39,220 bases of DNA from Actinomycetaceae bacterium (GCA_030528145.1 JAUMZK010000008.1:38969-78188); one strand, 5' to 3'; counted from the stretch's first letter, positions 32,110-39,220 are shown. Notes: generated by a model from the letters alone, not told the origin. Made by a program: numbers and translations.

Positions 32110-32907
32110 TTATTTCGAGGGCACTGCCCCGTTTTTCGTTTTGCTTTCATAATTTGCGCGAGGACGGTGCTTGCGGGCAATCATTTTCTCGCGGATCCAA
32201 ACTATTAGGACAGCCAGCAGGTACAGTGATACCAGGACCAGCGCTTGCAAGGTCATCGGCCAGGGGCTGGGAAGTGGGTTAGCGATGGCGGCAAAAATGA
32301 ATGCGAATAGTGTCACCCACCGCCACGCTTTCAGCAAGCTTTTCGCTGTTACTACGTTCAAAAACCCCAGAAGAACCAGTATTTCCGGCAGCAGGAATGA
32401 CAGTCCGAATATCAGTACCAACCGGGTGTAGAAGGATACGTACTGTGCGGCACTTAGCAAGGAGACGCCCTCGGCGGGCACAAAACTTTGCAAAACATGC
32501 ACGGCTTTGGGCGCAACCCAAATGCCGCTTAACGCACCCGCTAAGAACAGAATTACCCCTGCCACTCCAAACACCAAAATGTATAGTTTTTCGCGCTTCC
32601 GTAGCCCCGGCGCGATAAAGGCGCCGATCTGGTATATCCACCATGGGCATGCCAGGAAGGTCCCTATCCACACTGCCACTTTCAGCTTCAGGTCAAAGGC
32701 TGCCCCGATAGTTTGGAAGTTGATCTGCGGTCCGTGCAGCTGTGTCAAAGGACTGGTGATAAAGGACATTACGGGTTCGTACAGGTACCACCCAACGATG
32801 GAACACACGCCGATACCTACCAACGCCCGCGCCAATCGGGTACGCAATTCTTGCAAATGCGCCCAAATGCTCATCCGCGCCAGGGGGTCCTTCCGTTTCG
32901 TGCTCAT
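32110..32907 (-). CDS. tatC: Sec-independent translocase subunit TatC
   Basis: A 265-aa membrane protein, the Tat receptor that recognises twin-arginine signals. The N-terminal consensus MSIWAHLQELRTRLARAL is present (residues 12-29). Six membrane helices follow, with SFYTRLVLIFGLSFLLPEILVLL and IFAAIANPLPSPWPMTLQAL in the expected places. The basic C-terminal tail is cytoplasmic. It lies inside the dms operon between tatA and dmsB, with 19-21 bp gaps. The Shine-Dalgarno is weak, so its level may be set low relative to DmsB. Confidence 0.95.
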   Translation of the reverse strand: MSTKRKDPLARMSIWAHLQELRTRLARALVGIGVCSIVGWYLYEPVMSFITSPLTQLHGPQINFQTIGAAFDLKLKVAVWIGTFLACPWWIYQIGAFIAPGLRKREKLYILVFGVAGVILFLAGALSGIWVAPKAVHVLQSFVPAEGVSLLSAAQYVSFYTRLVLIFGLSFLLPEILVLLGFLNVVTAKSLLKAWRWVTLFAFIFAAIANPLPSPWPMTLQALVLVSLYLLAVLIVWIREKMIARKHRPRANYESKTKNGAVPSK

Positions 32908-32926
32908 GGTTTTCGTGCCCGGTCTC

Positions 32927-33226
32927 CTATTGCGCCGGGGGTGTGTCTACGGGTTCGCTGCTTGTTGGTGGCAGTGGTTGGGTGCCTCCGGCTCCCCCCT
33001 GAGGGCGATCGACCGGTTCGCTGCTCATGGGCGGCATTTGGCTAGCCTCGGTTGGGGTGCGCGGGTTAGCGCTGGGCATGGGTTTATCTTCTTCTGCTAA
33101 TTCGCGCATTTCTTTCTTTAGCACTTTTGCGCTTTGTCCTAAGTTTTTGGCAATGTTTGGCAGTTTATTGGCGCCAAATAGGATTATTAGCACTATCACC
33201 ACAATTAGGATGTGCATTGGTCTCAT
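32927..33226 (-). CDS. tatA: Sec-independent translocase subunit TatA
   Basis: A 99-aa TatA. The ATG at 33226 is chosen because of Shine-Dalgarno GAAGGAG seven bases upstream and the ATGA overlap with tatB; the frame is open 21 codons further, within tatB. The N terminus MRPMHILIVVIVLIILFGANKLPNIAKNLGQSAK has the short TM helix, the FG hinge and the amphipathic helix of the family. The tail is Pro/Ser/Glu-rich (SSEPVD twice, about 20 residues apart). It forms the translocation pore with TatBC. Confidence 0.93.
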   Translation of the reverse strand: MRPMHILIVVIVLIILFGANKLPNIAKNLGQSAKVLKKEMRELAEEDKPMPSANPRTPTEASQMPPMSSEPVDRPQGGAGGTQPLPPTSSEPVDTPPAQ

Positions 33227-33564
33227 TTTTGTTCTCCTTCGTTTTCCCCGCGTTTTTGAACCTCGCTGCTGGCTGCTGCTTTCATCCATTCGTCTATTTC
33301 TTCGCGAACCGCGTTGCGGATCATTTGTTTGGGGCTTAGCGAATCTAGGTTCAGGTTGCGTAATTTTTTCAGGTTCTCTAGGTCTTCTGCGGTCAAGTTA
33401 GCCAGGTCGCCGCTGGTTTCCGCACGTAACCTGGCGCTCCATTTCCGGAAGGCTGTCACGGCACGGCGCAACGTCACCATTGCTTCGGCAACGTTTTTTG
33501 GACCTATCACAAAGGCGGCTACCACCAATATGACCAGCAGTTCTGCACCGTTTATTCCGAACAT
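33223..33564 (-). CDS. tatB: Sec-independent translocase subunit TatB
   Basis: A 113-aa protein beginning MFGINGAELLVILVVAAFVIGPKNVAEAM, with the TatB-type Glu before the TM helix, GP hinge and a long amphipathic region (LRRAVTAFRKWSARLRAE). The order tatB-tatA is reversed relative to the common tatA-tatB. The start follows the dmsA1 stop by one base (TAA-C-ATG) and the stop overlaps tatA. TatB is often absent in low-GC Gram-positives but usual in actinobacteria, which fits. Confidence 0.88.
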   Translation of the reverse strand: MFGINGAELLVILVVAAFVIGPKNVAEAMVTLRRAVTAFRKWSARLRAETSGDLANLTAEDLENLKKLRNLNLDSLSPKQMIRNAVREEIDEWMKAAASSEVQKRGENEGEQK

Positions 33565-33565
33565 G

Positions 33566-36139
33566 TTATGCCTTTACCACCTGCGCGAGGACGGTGTGGG
33601 CACTCATTCCTTTGGCTAAAGGAGTCGGGTGTAGTGACGTCAGGGTGTTTACAGAACCGGCGATGTCGACCGGTTTCTTCGGATTGGCTCCGGCAGGAGG
33701 CGCGACTTCGCTAGCTGGACGCGGGTTGTACCAGGCGCCTTGCGGTACTGACAGGATTCCTGGTGCGATACGCGTGGTTACTTTTGCGGGTAGGCGTATG
33801 GTTCCACGGTCGTTGTACACAAATACTTCGTCATTGTTTTTTATGCCGCGTTTTTCGGCGTCGATGGGGTTAATCCACACGGTTTGAATGTGTGCTTCTT
33901 TAAGCCATTCGACGTTGCCGTAGCTGCTGTGAGTGCGCGCTTTGAAGTGGTGTCCGATAACTTGTAGCGGATATTTTTTGTTTTGTTTGGCTTCACCGGC
34001 GCCTTCCCAGGTTTCGGTGTGTACAGGCAGCGGGTCTATTTGGTCTCCGACCAATTTTTCGTGGAACTTACCAAATTCCCAGGCTTTTGCCAGTTTTGCT
34101 AGTCTGTCAGAATATATTTCTATTTTTCCCGAAGGCGTATTTAGCGGGTTTTTATTTGGATCCTTACGGAAGTCTTGCATTGGTATTACTGGTTCGACTT
34201 TGCGGCGAACGATACCTTTTTTCTTCCACTCTTCGTAGGAAGGCAAAGTGGGATCCTCTGCACGCGCCAAATCAATGGTTTCTTTTAACCATTGTTCACG
34301 GGTTTTCCCGCCCGTGTATTTGTCTTTGAATCCCAGTTTTTCTGCTAGTGCCGTACAAATATCGAAAATAGACTTCGCTTCATACAGTGGTTTTATCGCT
34401 TGGGAGGATACAATTCCGTACGCCAATGGTCCTGAGTTTTCTCCATGGTGGATGTCAAATTCTTCGGCAGTGGCGGTTCCTGGCAACAAGTAGTCAGAGT
34501 AACGCGCCGACACTGTATGCATAATGTCGCAGGTGACTATTAGTTCGCACTTTTTGTCATCCCGCAGTATTTCAACGGAACGGTTGTTGTCACCGGTTTG
34601 GTTTACCAGCGAGTTGGAACCGTAGTTGAAAATAGCTTTGATTGGTACTTCCAGTTTGGTGTTGGTGGGTTTGCCATGTTCGTCTACTGGGACTTTGAGG
34701 GCGCGCACGCCCGCTTCCGGTTTAACCCCAACCCCACTGTTGAAAGTGTCCATTTCGGGGCCGTGTTCTATGGCGTCGAGCCATCCGAATACGGAAATGA
34801 TTTTCATCGAGGGGTTAATTATTTCGGTGGTGAAGGGGTTGGATAACGGCAGTGTTTGTCCACCTTCGCGTCCTCCGGTACCTCCGCCCGCAATTCCCAC
34901 ATTGCCGGTAACGCATGCCAGCAGGAATATTGCCCGTGCAATGTTTTCCCCATTGGCGTGACGTTGCGGCCCCCATCCTTGGCTGATTGCGCAGGGTTTG
35001 GCGAGGGCGATTTCCCGGGCTAGTTGTCGAATTTGGGTTGCTGGTACCCCGGTTATTTTGGCTGCCCACTCCGGGGTTTTTTCGGTTTTGTCGACGCCTT
35101 TGCCTTCAATGTAGGCACGGTAGCTAGAATTTGCTGGCGTACCACTGGGCAAAGTGTGTTCATCAAAGCCAACGCAGTATTTGTCCAAGAAGGCTTGGTC
35201 GTGCAGGTTTTCTTTTAGCATTACGTGAATCATGCCGGCTATCAATGCGGCATCAGTTCCCGGACGAATCGCCACCCACTCATCCCCCAAGGCCACTGAT
35301 GTTTCTGAAAAACGCGGGTCGATAACGATGGTTTTCACGCCGGATTTGCGTTTGGTTTGTTGGGTTACGAAAGTTTGCCCACCCCCGGACATACGGGTTT
35401 CTAAGGGGTTGTTGCCAAACATTACTTGCAGTTTGGAGTTGGCGGCATCGTGGAAGGGGTTGGTTTCTTGCCAGTCCCCATAGAAGTAGGGGTAGGCTTG
35501 CGTGATGTTCGTAGTGGAATAGTCTGAGTAGTGGTCCAGATATCCACCAAAAATGTTGAGTAGGCGGGCCATTGGCGTGGCATCTGGCGGCCAGGAACAT
35601 GCCATTGTTGACCCGAGGACGCCTGTCCCGTACTGAATGTAGAAGGCTTCGTTGCCGTATTCTTTCTTAATTTCTTTCATTTTGGCGGCTATTTCTGTCA
35701 GCGCCTGGTCCCAACTGATTTCGACCCACTGCCCGTCGCCGCGTTTGGTGCCGGGCTTACGTTTCATCGGCTTTTTGATCCGGTCAGGGTTGTATATGCG
35801 GTGCCGGATTGAGCGTCCTCTTGGGCATGCACGAACCTGTTGGTCTCCTAATTCGTCGCTGCCAGTGTTATCTGGGAGGACGCGCACCACGCGACCACCT
35901 TTTACTTGCAGTCGCACCGGGCAACGGGAGCCACAGTTTACGGTGCAGGCAGACCACACTGTGGCGTCCACGTCGGTTCTGCCGGTGCCGTTGGGTACGA
36001 GGCGCCCGTCGCTTGGCACAGAGTACGGGTTTTTCACGCTGCAAGCGACCAGACCGGCGCTGGCGCCCGCGATGGCTGACCACTTCAAAAAGTTGCGTCG
36101 CGTTGGTGTCACCCCGCACGCTGCTGAGTCTTTGCTCAT
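33566..36139 (-). CDS. dmsA: DMSO reductase catalytic subunit, DmsA paralogue 1 (Tat lipoprotein)
   Basis: An 857-aa molybdo-bis(MGD) oxidoreductase that reduces DMSO or related S/N-oxides. The Tat signal TRRNFLKW (13-20) and hydrophobic AIAGASAGL are followed by LVAC (30-33), a lipobox, so the mature protein probably carries a lipid at Cys33. The FS0 [4Fe-4S] ligands are Cys65, 69, 73 and 105 (CTVNCGSRC...RACPRG). YGTGVLGSTMACSWPP places Ser182 at the Mo-ligand serine of E. coli DmsA. GNNPLETRMSGGG, PRYS-like PRFSETSVALGDEW and SQGWGPQRHANGE are DmsA-type. Closest in character to E. coli DmsA. The Shine-Dalgarno is GAGG within a GAGGACG motif copy. It is the first gene before tatB-tatA-tatC-dmsB-dmsC. 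Confidence 0.95.
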   Translation of the reverse strand: MSKDSAACGVTPTRRNFLKWSAIAGASAGLVACSVKNPYSVPSDGRLVPNGTGRTDVDATVWSACTVNCGSRCPVRLQVKGGRVVRVLPDNTGSDELGDQQVRACPRGRSIRHRIYNPDRIKKPMKRKPGTKRGDGQWVEISWDQALTEIAAKMKEIKKEYGNEAFYIQYGTGVLGSTMACSWPPDATPMARLLNIFGGYLDHYSDYSTTNITQAYPYFYGDWQETNPFHDAANSKLQVMFGNNPLETRMSGGGQTFVTQQTKRKSGVKTIVIDPRFSETSVALGDEWVAIRPGTDAALIAGMIHVMLKENLHDQAFLDKYCVGFDEHTLPSGTPANSSYRAYIEGKGVDKTEKTPEWAAKITGVPATQIRQLAREIALAKPCAISQGWGPQRHANGENIARAIFLLACVTGNVGIAGGGTGGREGGQTLPLSNPFTTEIINPSMKIISVFGWLDAIEHGPEMDTFNSGVGVKPEAGVRALKVPVDEHGKPTNTKLEVPIKAIFNYGSNSLVNQTGDNNRSVEILRDDKKCELIVTCDIMHTVSARYSDYLLPGTATAEEFDIHHGENSGPLAYGIVSSQAIKPLYEAKSIFDICTALAEKLGFKDKYTGGKTREQWLKETIDLARAEDPTLPSYEEWKKKGIVRRKVEPVIPMQDFRKDPNKNPLNTPSGKIEIYSDRLAKLAKAWEFGKFHEKLVGDQIDPLPVHTETWEGAGEAKQNKKYPLQVIGHHFKARTHSSYGNVEWLKEAHIQTVWINPIDAEKRGIKNNDEVFVYNDRGTIRLPAKVTTRIAPGILSVPQGAWYNPRPASEVAPPAGANPKKPVDIAGSVNTLTSLHPTPLAKGMSAHTVLAQVVKA

Positions 36140-36357
36140 GTATCCGTCCTCGTTTCTTCCTCGACCGTTCGTGAATATTTACTGTCAGTTGCCCTCATGG
36201 TAAACAAATATTCAAGAAGCTATATGGGACTAATACCAACCCCTCATTTTGTCGCAAATGCCTCTTCGCAGTCAGATTTATCTGGTATTTGCGTTGCGAG
36301 GACGATTTTCGGGTTAGGCATATTCAGAGAGTTTCGCAAGGCGTTTATCAAATAATA
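36140..36357 (-). promoter_or_regulatory. dmsA1 promoter and about 205-nt leader, similar to the dmsA2 leader
   Basis: A -10 TATTAT (36352-36357, in CATATTAT) precedes a leader with several blocks shared with the dmsA2 leader. GCCTTGCGAAACTC lies just after the -10. GCAAAT...GATAAA lies in the middle. A roughly 65-nt block from TTGGT...AGTCCC through CTTGAATATTTG to GGGCAACTGACAG lies 45-100 nt before the ATG. A 10-bp stem CGCAAATGCC / GGTATTTGCG (36253-36262 and 36284-36293, one G-T pair) can form. The sequence CTGTCAGT also resembles the dyads upstream of glpF. A regulatory RNA or tandem operators are possible. Confidence 0.6.
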
Positions 36358-36439
36358 TGCTCACCTGCCCGAACATGCGCAACCGGAAAAGCTTCATCAT
36401 TGCATCGGGAGCACACCGATTCCTTGTTGCGCTCTGTCG

Positions 36440-38893
36440 TTAGGCTTTGGCTGCTTCCGCGAGGTTAGTGTGCTGACCATTGCCCTTTGCCAGTGGCGTG
36501 GGGTCGAGCGAGGTGAGTACATTCATAGCCCCACCTTTGTCAATACCGTTTTCTGACCACTCCACCCAGGCACCTTGGGGCACTGACATCACACCAGGGG
36601 CGATGCGACTGGTGACAAAGGCTTGGCTTTGTATTTTGCCACGATCATTCCACACCTGCATTTGGTCGCCGTTTTTGATGCCACGTTTTTCGGCGTCACT
36701 GGTGTTGATCCAAATTTTTTGTGGGTGTGCCTCACGATTTTTCGCCAGGTTTCCGTACGTGGAGTGTGTTCGCCCTTTGTAGTGGTGGCCGATAACCTGC
36801 AGCGGATACTTCTTATTTTTGCGGGCTTCCTCGGCGCTTTCTCTGGTCGTAACGTGCATGGGAATAGGTGTGACTACGTCTCCGAGCAGCTTCGGGTTGA
36901 ACTCCCATTCTTTCGCAATTTTCGCCAGTCGTGCGGAATATATTTCTATTTTTCCCGAGGGCGTTTCCAACGGGTTCGCCTGGGGGTCTTGTCGAAATTC
37001 TTTGAGGGCGACCACGTGTTCTTTCGGCGTATAGCGGTATACGCCTATCTTCCGAAGTTCGTCGAAACTGGGAATTTCTGGATGTTCTGCCCGGTTTTTT
37101 ATTTGCAGCTCGCGTGCCCATTCCTCGGTAGTGCGCTTACCTTTGGCGAATTCTTTTCCGATTCCGAGGCGTTTAGCAAGCTCTGTAGTCACATCGAGGG
37201 CGGATTTCGTCTCAAATAGCGGTTTTATGGCTTGTTCTGCCATTATTTCGTAGGCGAGTTCACCGGTGTACTCGCTAGGGATCAGATCCCAACGCTCTGC
37301 GGTGGTAGTATCTGGCAGGACGAGGTCGCACAGCTTCATCGAGGGCGTCATTTGGTTGTCCATTCCCAGGATAAATTCGCACTTTGAGTCGTCGTCCAAG
37401 ATTTCTTTGGTGCGGTTGATATCGCCGTGCTGCGATGACAGCATGTTTGAGGCATACACGAGCATGAATTTGATACCAACTTTAAGCCGGTCTGCGCCTT
37501 GCACTCCGTCTTTTTTGGCTGTTAGTTCTGCACCGCGATCTATGGCGTCTGTCCATTTGTAGCAGCTGATTGCTGTCTTTACGGGGTTTTTGCCATCGTC
37601 TAACCAATTGGTGATGGGCCAAAAGTAGCCGTCGCGTCCACCTGTTCCGCCACCGGGAATACCCACGTTACCCGTAGCGCAAGCGAGCAAGTAGATTGAG
37701 TTAGCAATGTTTTCCCCATTGGCGTGGCGTTGCGGCCCCCAACCTTGGGTGATGTTTACCGGTCCGATGGTTGCAAGTTCGCGTGCAAATTTGCGAATCT
37801 TATCGGCTGGAATACCTGTTATCGGTGCTGCCCATTCTGGCGTTTTGGGAGTCTTATCATAGCCAGTGCCGTCAATGTAGGCACGGTAGCTGGATCTTGC
37901 TGGCGCACCCTTTGGCAGTGTGTGCTCATCAAAACCTACGCAGTATTTGTCCAGGAACGCCTGGTCGTGTAGTCCTTCTTGCACCATTACATATATGAGT
38001 GCGGCAACCAGTGCAGCATCAGTTCCCGGACGAATCGCAATCCATTCGTCTGCTACTGTCGCGGCACTATCTGAATAGCGCGGGTCTACTACGACTATTT
38101 TCACGCCAGCTTCTTTCGCTTTCAGCGCTGTGTAAGTAATTCCGCCACCAGACATGCGCGTTTCCAGGGGGTTGTTTCCCCACAATACAATCATCTTAGA
38201 GTTATCAATGGAGTCTTCTAAGGAATTAGAGGGTTGTTCGTCCTCGTTCCCATAAAAGTACCGCGTACACTGCGAAATTTGCAGGTAAGAGTAGTTCCCG
38301 TAATACCCTAGTTGACCACCCATCAGGTTGAACAGGCGTTTCCAGCCACCGCTGTACGCCAAGTGCGCATTCCACGCCCCTGACCCGTAGTTCTTGTAGA
38401 CGGCTTCTGGACCGTAGGTTTCGTAGGTGTATTTAATCTTTTTGACAATGAGGTCGAAGGCTTCGTCCCAGCTGATGGGCTTGAATTTTCCTTCGGAGCG
38501 TTTTTTCCCCACGCGCAACAGGGGTGTTTTTATGCGATCTGGGTTGTATATGCGCTCGCGCATGTTGCGTCCGCGCACGCACGCAAGGATGTTGCGTCCC
38601 ATCAGCGAATTGTCGCCCGTGTTGTCGGGGAGGACGCGCACCACGCGACCGCCTTTAACTTGCAGTCGCAGTGGACAACGAGAACCACAGTTGACGACGC
38701 AAGCGCTCCATACCGTTTTTTCCACATCTGTGCGCCCAGTACCATTGGGGACCAGGTGTCCGTCGCTGGGTGTGGGGTAAGGGTTTTTGGCGCCACAAGC
38801 CACCAAACCGGCACCGGCACCTGCTACTGCTGACCATTTTAGAAAGTTCCGTCGCGTTAGCTTTGTCGATTTAGGTTCCGCATCCTTACTCAT
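36440..38893 (-). CDS. DMSO reductase-family catalytic subunit, DmsA paralogue 2 (Tat lipoprotein)
   Basis: An 817-aa molybdo-bis(MGD) oxidoreductase, clearly a DmsA paralogue of the gene downstream. It has the same Tat signal TRRNFLKW (13-20), lipobox LVAC (30-33) and FS0 Cys65, 69, 73 and 105. The region around the Mo ligand differs strongly: YGSGAWNAHLAYSGGWKRL (Ser181 as the likely ligand) instead of YGTGVLGSTMACSWPP. Shared blocks include GNNPLETRMSGGG, PRYSDSA, ITQGWGPQRHANGE, GHHYKGRTHSTYGN and the C-terminal DPTPLAKGNGQHTNL. It has no B or C subunit genes of its own, so it may share DmsBC. Shine-Dalgarno GAAGGTG. A different oxide substrate is likely (inference). Confidence 0.9.
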   Translation of the reverse strand: MSKDAEPKSTKLTRRNFLKWSAVAGAGAGLVACGAKNPYPTPSDGHLVPNGTGRTDVEKTVWSACVVNCGSRCPLRLQVKGGRVVRVLPDNTGDNSLMGRNILACVRGRNMRERIYNPDRIKTPLLRVGKKRSEGKFKPISWDEAFDLIVKKIKYTYETYGPEAVYKNYGSGAWNAHLAYSGGWKRLFNLMGGQLGYYGNYSYLQISQCTRYFYGNEDEQPSNSLEDSIDNSKMIVLWGNNPLETRMSGGGITYTALKAKEAGVKIVVVDPRYSDSAATVADEWIAIRPGTDAALVAALIYVMVQEGLHDQAFLDKYCVGFDEHTLPKGAPARSSYRAYIDGTGYDKTPKTPEWAAPITGIPADKIRKFARELATIGPVNITQGWGPQRHANGENIANSIYLLACATGNVGIPGGGTGGRDGYFWPITNWLDDGKNPVKTAISCYKWTDAIDRGAELTAKKDGVQGADRLKVGIKFMLVYASNMLSSQHGDINRTKEILDDDSKCEFILGMDNQMTPSMKLCDLVLPDTTTAERWDLIPSEYTGELAYEIMAEQAIKPLFETKSALDVTTELAKRLGIGKEFAKGKRTTEEWARELQIKNRAEHPEIPSFDELRKIGVYRYTPKEHVVALKEFRQDPQANPLETPSGKIEIYSARLAKIAKEWEFNPKLLGDVVTPIPMHVTTRESAEEARKNKKYPLQVIGHHYKGRTHSTYGNLAKNREAHPQKIWINTSDAEKRGIKNGDQMQVWNDRGKIQSQAFVTSRIAPGVMSVPQGAWVEWSENGIDKGGAMNVLTSLDPTPLAKGNGQHTNLAEAAKA

Positions 38894-39109
38894 ATTTTCA
38901 CCTTCGCTTATTCCTTAAGGCATAGTAAACATTCGCTGTCAGTTGCCCATGCTAAGCAAAGATTCAAGCAGTAAACCGGGACCAATGCTGCGGCATTTTC
39001 TTGCCGCATACGCGCCTTTTTGTCGATTGCTTTATCGCATTTGCTTCCCGAGGGCGATGCGCAGGTTTCGTCTCCCCCTAGAGTTACGCAAGGCACTGGT
39101 TAGATAATA
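38894..39109 (-). promoter_or_regulatory. dmsA2 promoter and about 205-nt leader
   Basis: A -10 TATTAT (39104-39109, in CATATTAT) is followed by GCCTTGCGTAACTC, then GCAAATGCGATAAA, then TTGGTCCC, CTTGAATCTTTG and GGGCAACTGACAG, in the same order and at about the same distance from the ATG as in dmsA1. A perfect 7-bp stem TGCGGCA / TGCCGCA (38989-38995 and 39002-39008) with a 6-nt loop can form. The leader contains one GAGGGCG copy (39050-39056). Confidence 0.55.
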
Positions 39110-39164
39110 TGTGGCTCTAACTGTCGGACAGCTCGGGTAAGCGGCAGAGTCTCGTGTCTTATTT

Positions 39165-39220
39165 TCGGTTTTTTTGGGGGGGGGTTAGTGGGTGGTTAAA
39201 TTGTTTGGGGGTGCGTGTTT
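39165..39220. other. G/T-only low-complexity window edge with T7G9 tract
   Basis: The last about 55 bases of the plus strand are almost purely G and T, including T7 (39169-39175) directly followed by G9 (39176-39184). It lies upstream of the dmsA2 promoter. It may be real, for example a slippage-prone tract, or an assembly-edge artefact. No gene is seen in it. Confidence 0.5.

Larger units (their letters stand above)
1..39220. repeat. Dispersed short motif GAGGRCG (consensus YGAGGRCG)
   Basis: Hand counting finds about 46 copies of GAGGACG or GAGGGCG on the plus strand and about 46 on the minus strand, roughly one per 425 bp. Base composition alone predicts about 10-12. The two forms are about equally common. 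The preceding base is C in about three quarters of copies, T next, and A in only about three. Copies occur in genes on either strand and in gaps (for example 533-539, 763-769, 17085-17091, 36298-36304, 39050-39056). One serves as the Shine-Dalgarno region of dmsA1 (36145-36151). The function is not known; a Chi-like, uptake-like or chromosome-architecture motif is an inference. Confidence 0.8.

Noticed and set aside
36136..36198. A 20-codon leader ORF whose TGA overlaps the dmsA1 ATG
   Set aside because: The geometry would suit translational coupling, but it has no Shine-Dalgarno and the equivalent frame in the dmsA2 leader ends after three codons. It is probably chance.
36140..36357. Known Moco riboswitch upstream of dmsA1
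   Set aside because: The leader is conserved between the paralogues, but I could not fit the recognised Moco-motif helices to it. I report only an unclassified leader.

Overview
The window looks like part of the chromosome of a facultatively or strictly anaerobic, Gram-positive high-GC bacterium (Actinomycetota), most like an Actinomycetaceae member such as Mobiluncus or Varibaculum. That placement is an inference. It rests on a DUF3516-type Ski2-like helicase, a 94-aa actinobacterial zinc-ribbon protein, an LAxTG (sortase E-type) surface protein, a gltX-tRNA-Gln-tRNA-Glu transcription unit, moderate GC and predicted lipoprotein anchoring of exported enzymes. There are no rRNAs, prophages, transposases or CRISPR arrays.

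Layout. 1-447: 5' part of a Zn/Mn ABC transporter binding lipoprotein behind a DtxR/MntR-like operator. 812-2302: proline-rich, cell-wall-anchored surface protein. 2303-3310: a 1-kb AT-rich stretch without a supported gene, with large inverted and direct repeats. 3311-5115: gltX, tRNA-Gln(CTG), tRNA-Glu(CTC) and a terminator, all on the minus strand. 5171-10231: a PatB/MalY-type C-S lyase, a FAH-family hydrolase coupled to an alanine/glycine:Na+ symporter, and a second symporter. 10339-16796: helicase, murE, YggS-type PLP protein, zinc-ribbon protein and ilvE. 17216-23832: glpF-glpK and glpA-glpB-glpC (glycerol uptake, phosphorylation and anaerobic oxidation). 23829-28053: a ketol-acid reductoisomerase-like protein that has lost its catalytic residues, an AspT-family transporter and a ThrE exporter. 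28129-38893: a large minus-strand DMSO-reductase locus, dmsA2 / dmsA1-tatB-tatA-tatC-dmsB-dmsC-torD-(second TorD-like)-(Cys-rich protein).

How the genes fit together. GlpF and GlpK deliver glycerol-3-phosphate. GlpABC oxidises it and passes electrons to the quinone pool. DmsC, DmsB and DmsA can return those electrons to an S- or N-oxide outside the membrane. The dms operon carries its own Tat translocase and chaperones. Both DmsA paralogues have a twin-arginine signal ending in a lipobox, so they are probably tethered to the outer face of the single membrane. The window therefore encodes a nearly complete anaerobic glycerol-to-DMSO respiratory chain.

The strongest unexplained signal is a short dispersed motif, GAGGRCG (mostly CGAGGRCG). 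I count about 90 copies on the two strands by eye, against about 10-12 expected by composition. Copies lie in genes, gaps, a Shine-Dalgarno sequence and paired inverted repeats. It behaves like a Chi-like or DNA-uptake-like genome signature. Other items worth a second look are the KARI-like pseudoenzyme, the conserved roughly 205-nt leaders of the two dmsA genes, two identical 11-bp dyads two helical turns apart upstream of glpF/ilvE, and the 3.06-3.24 kb repeat cluster.
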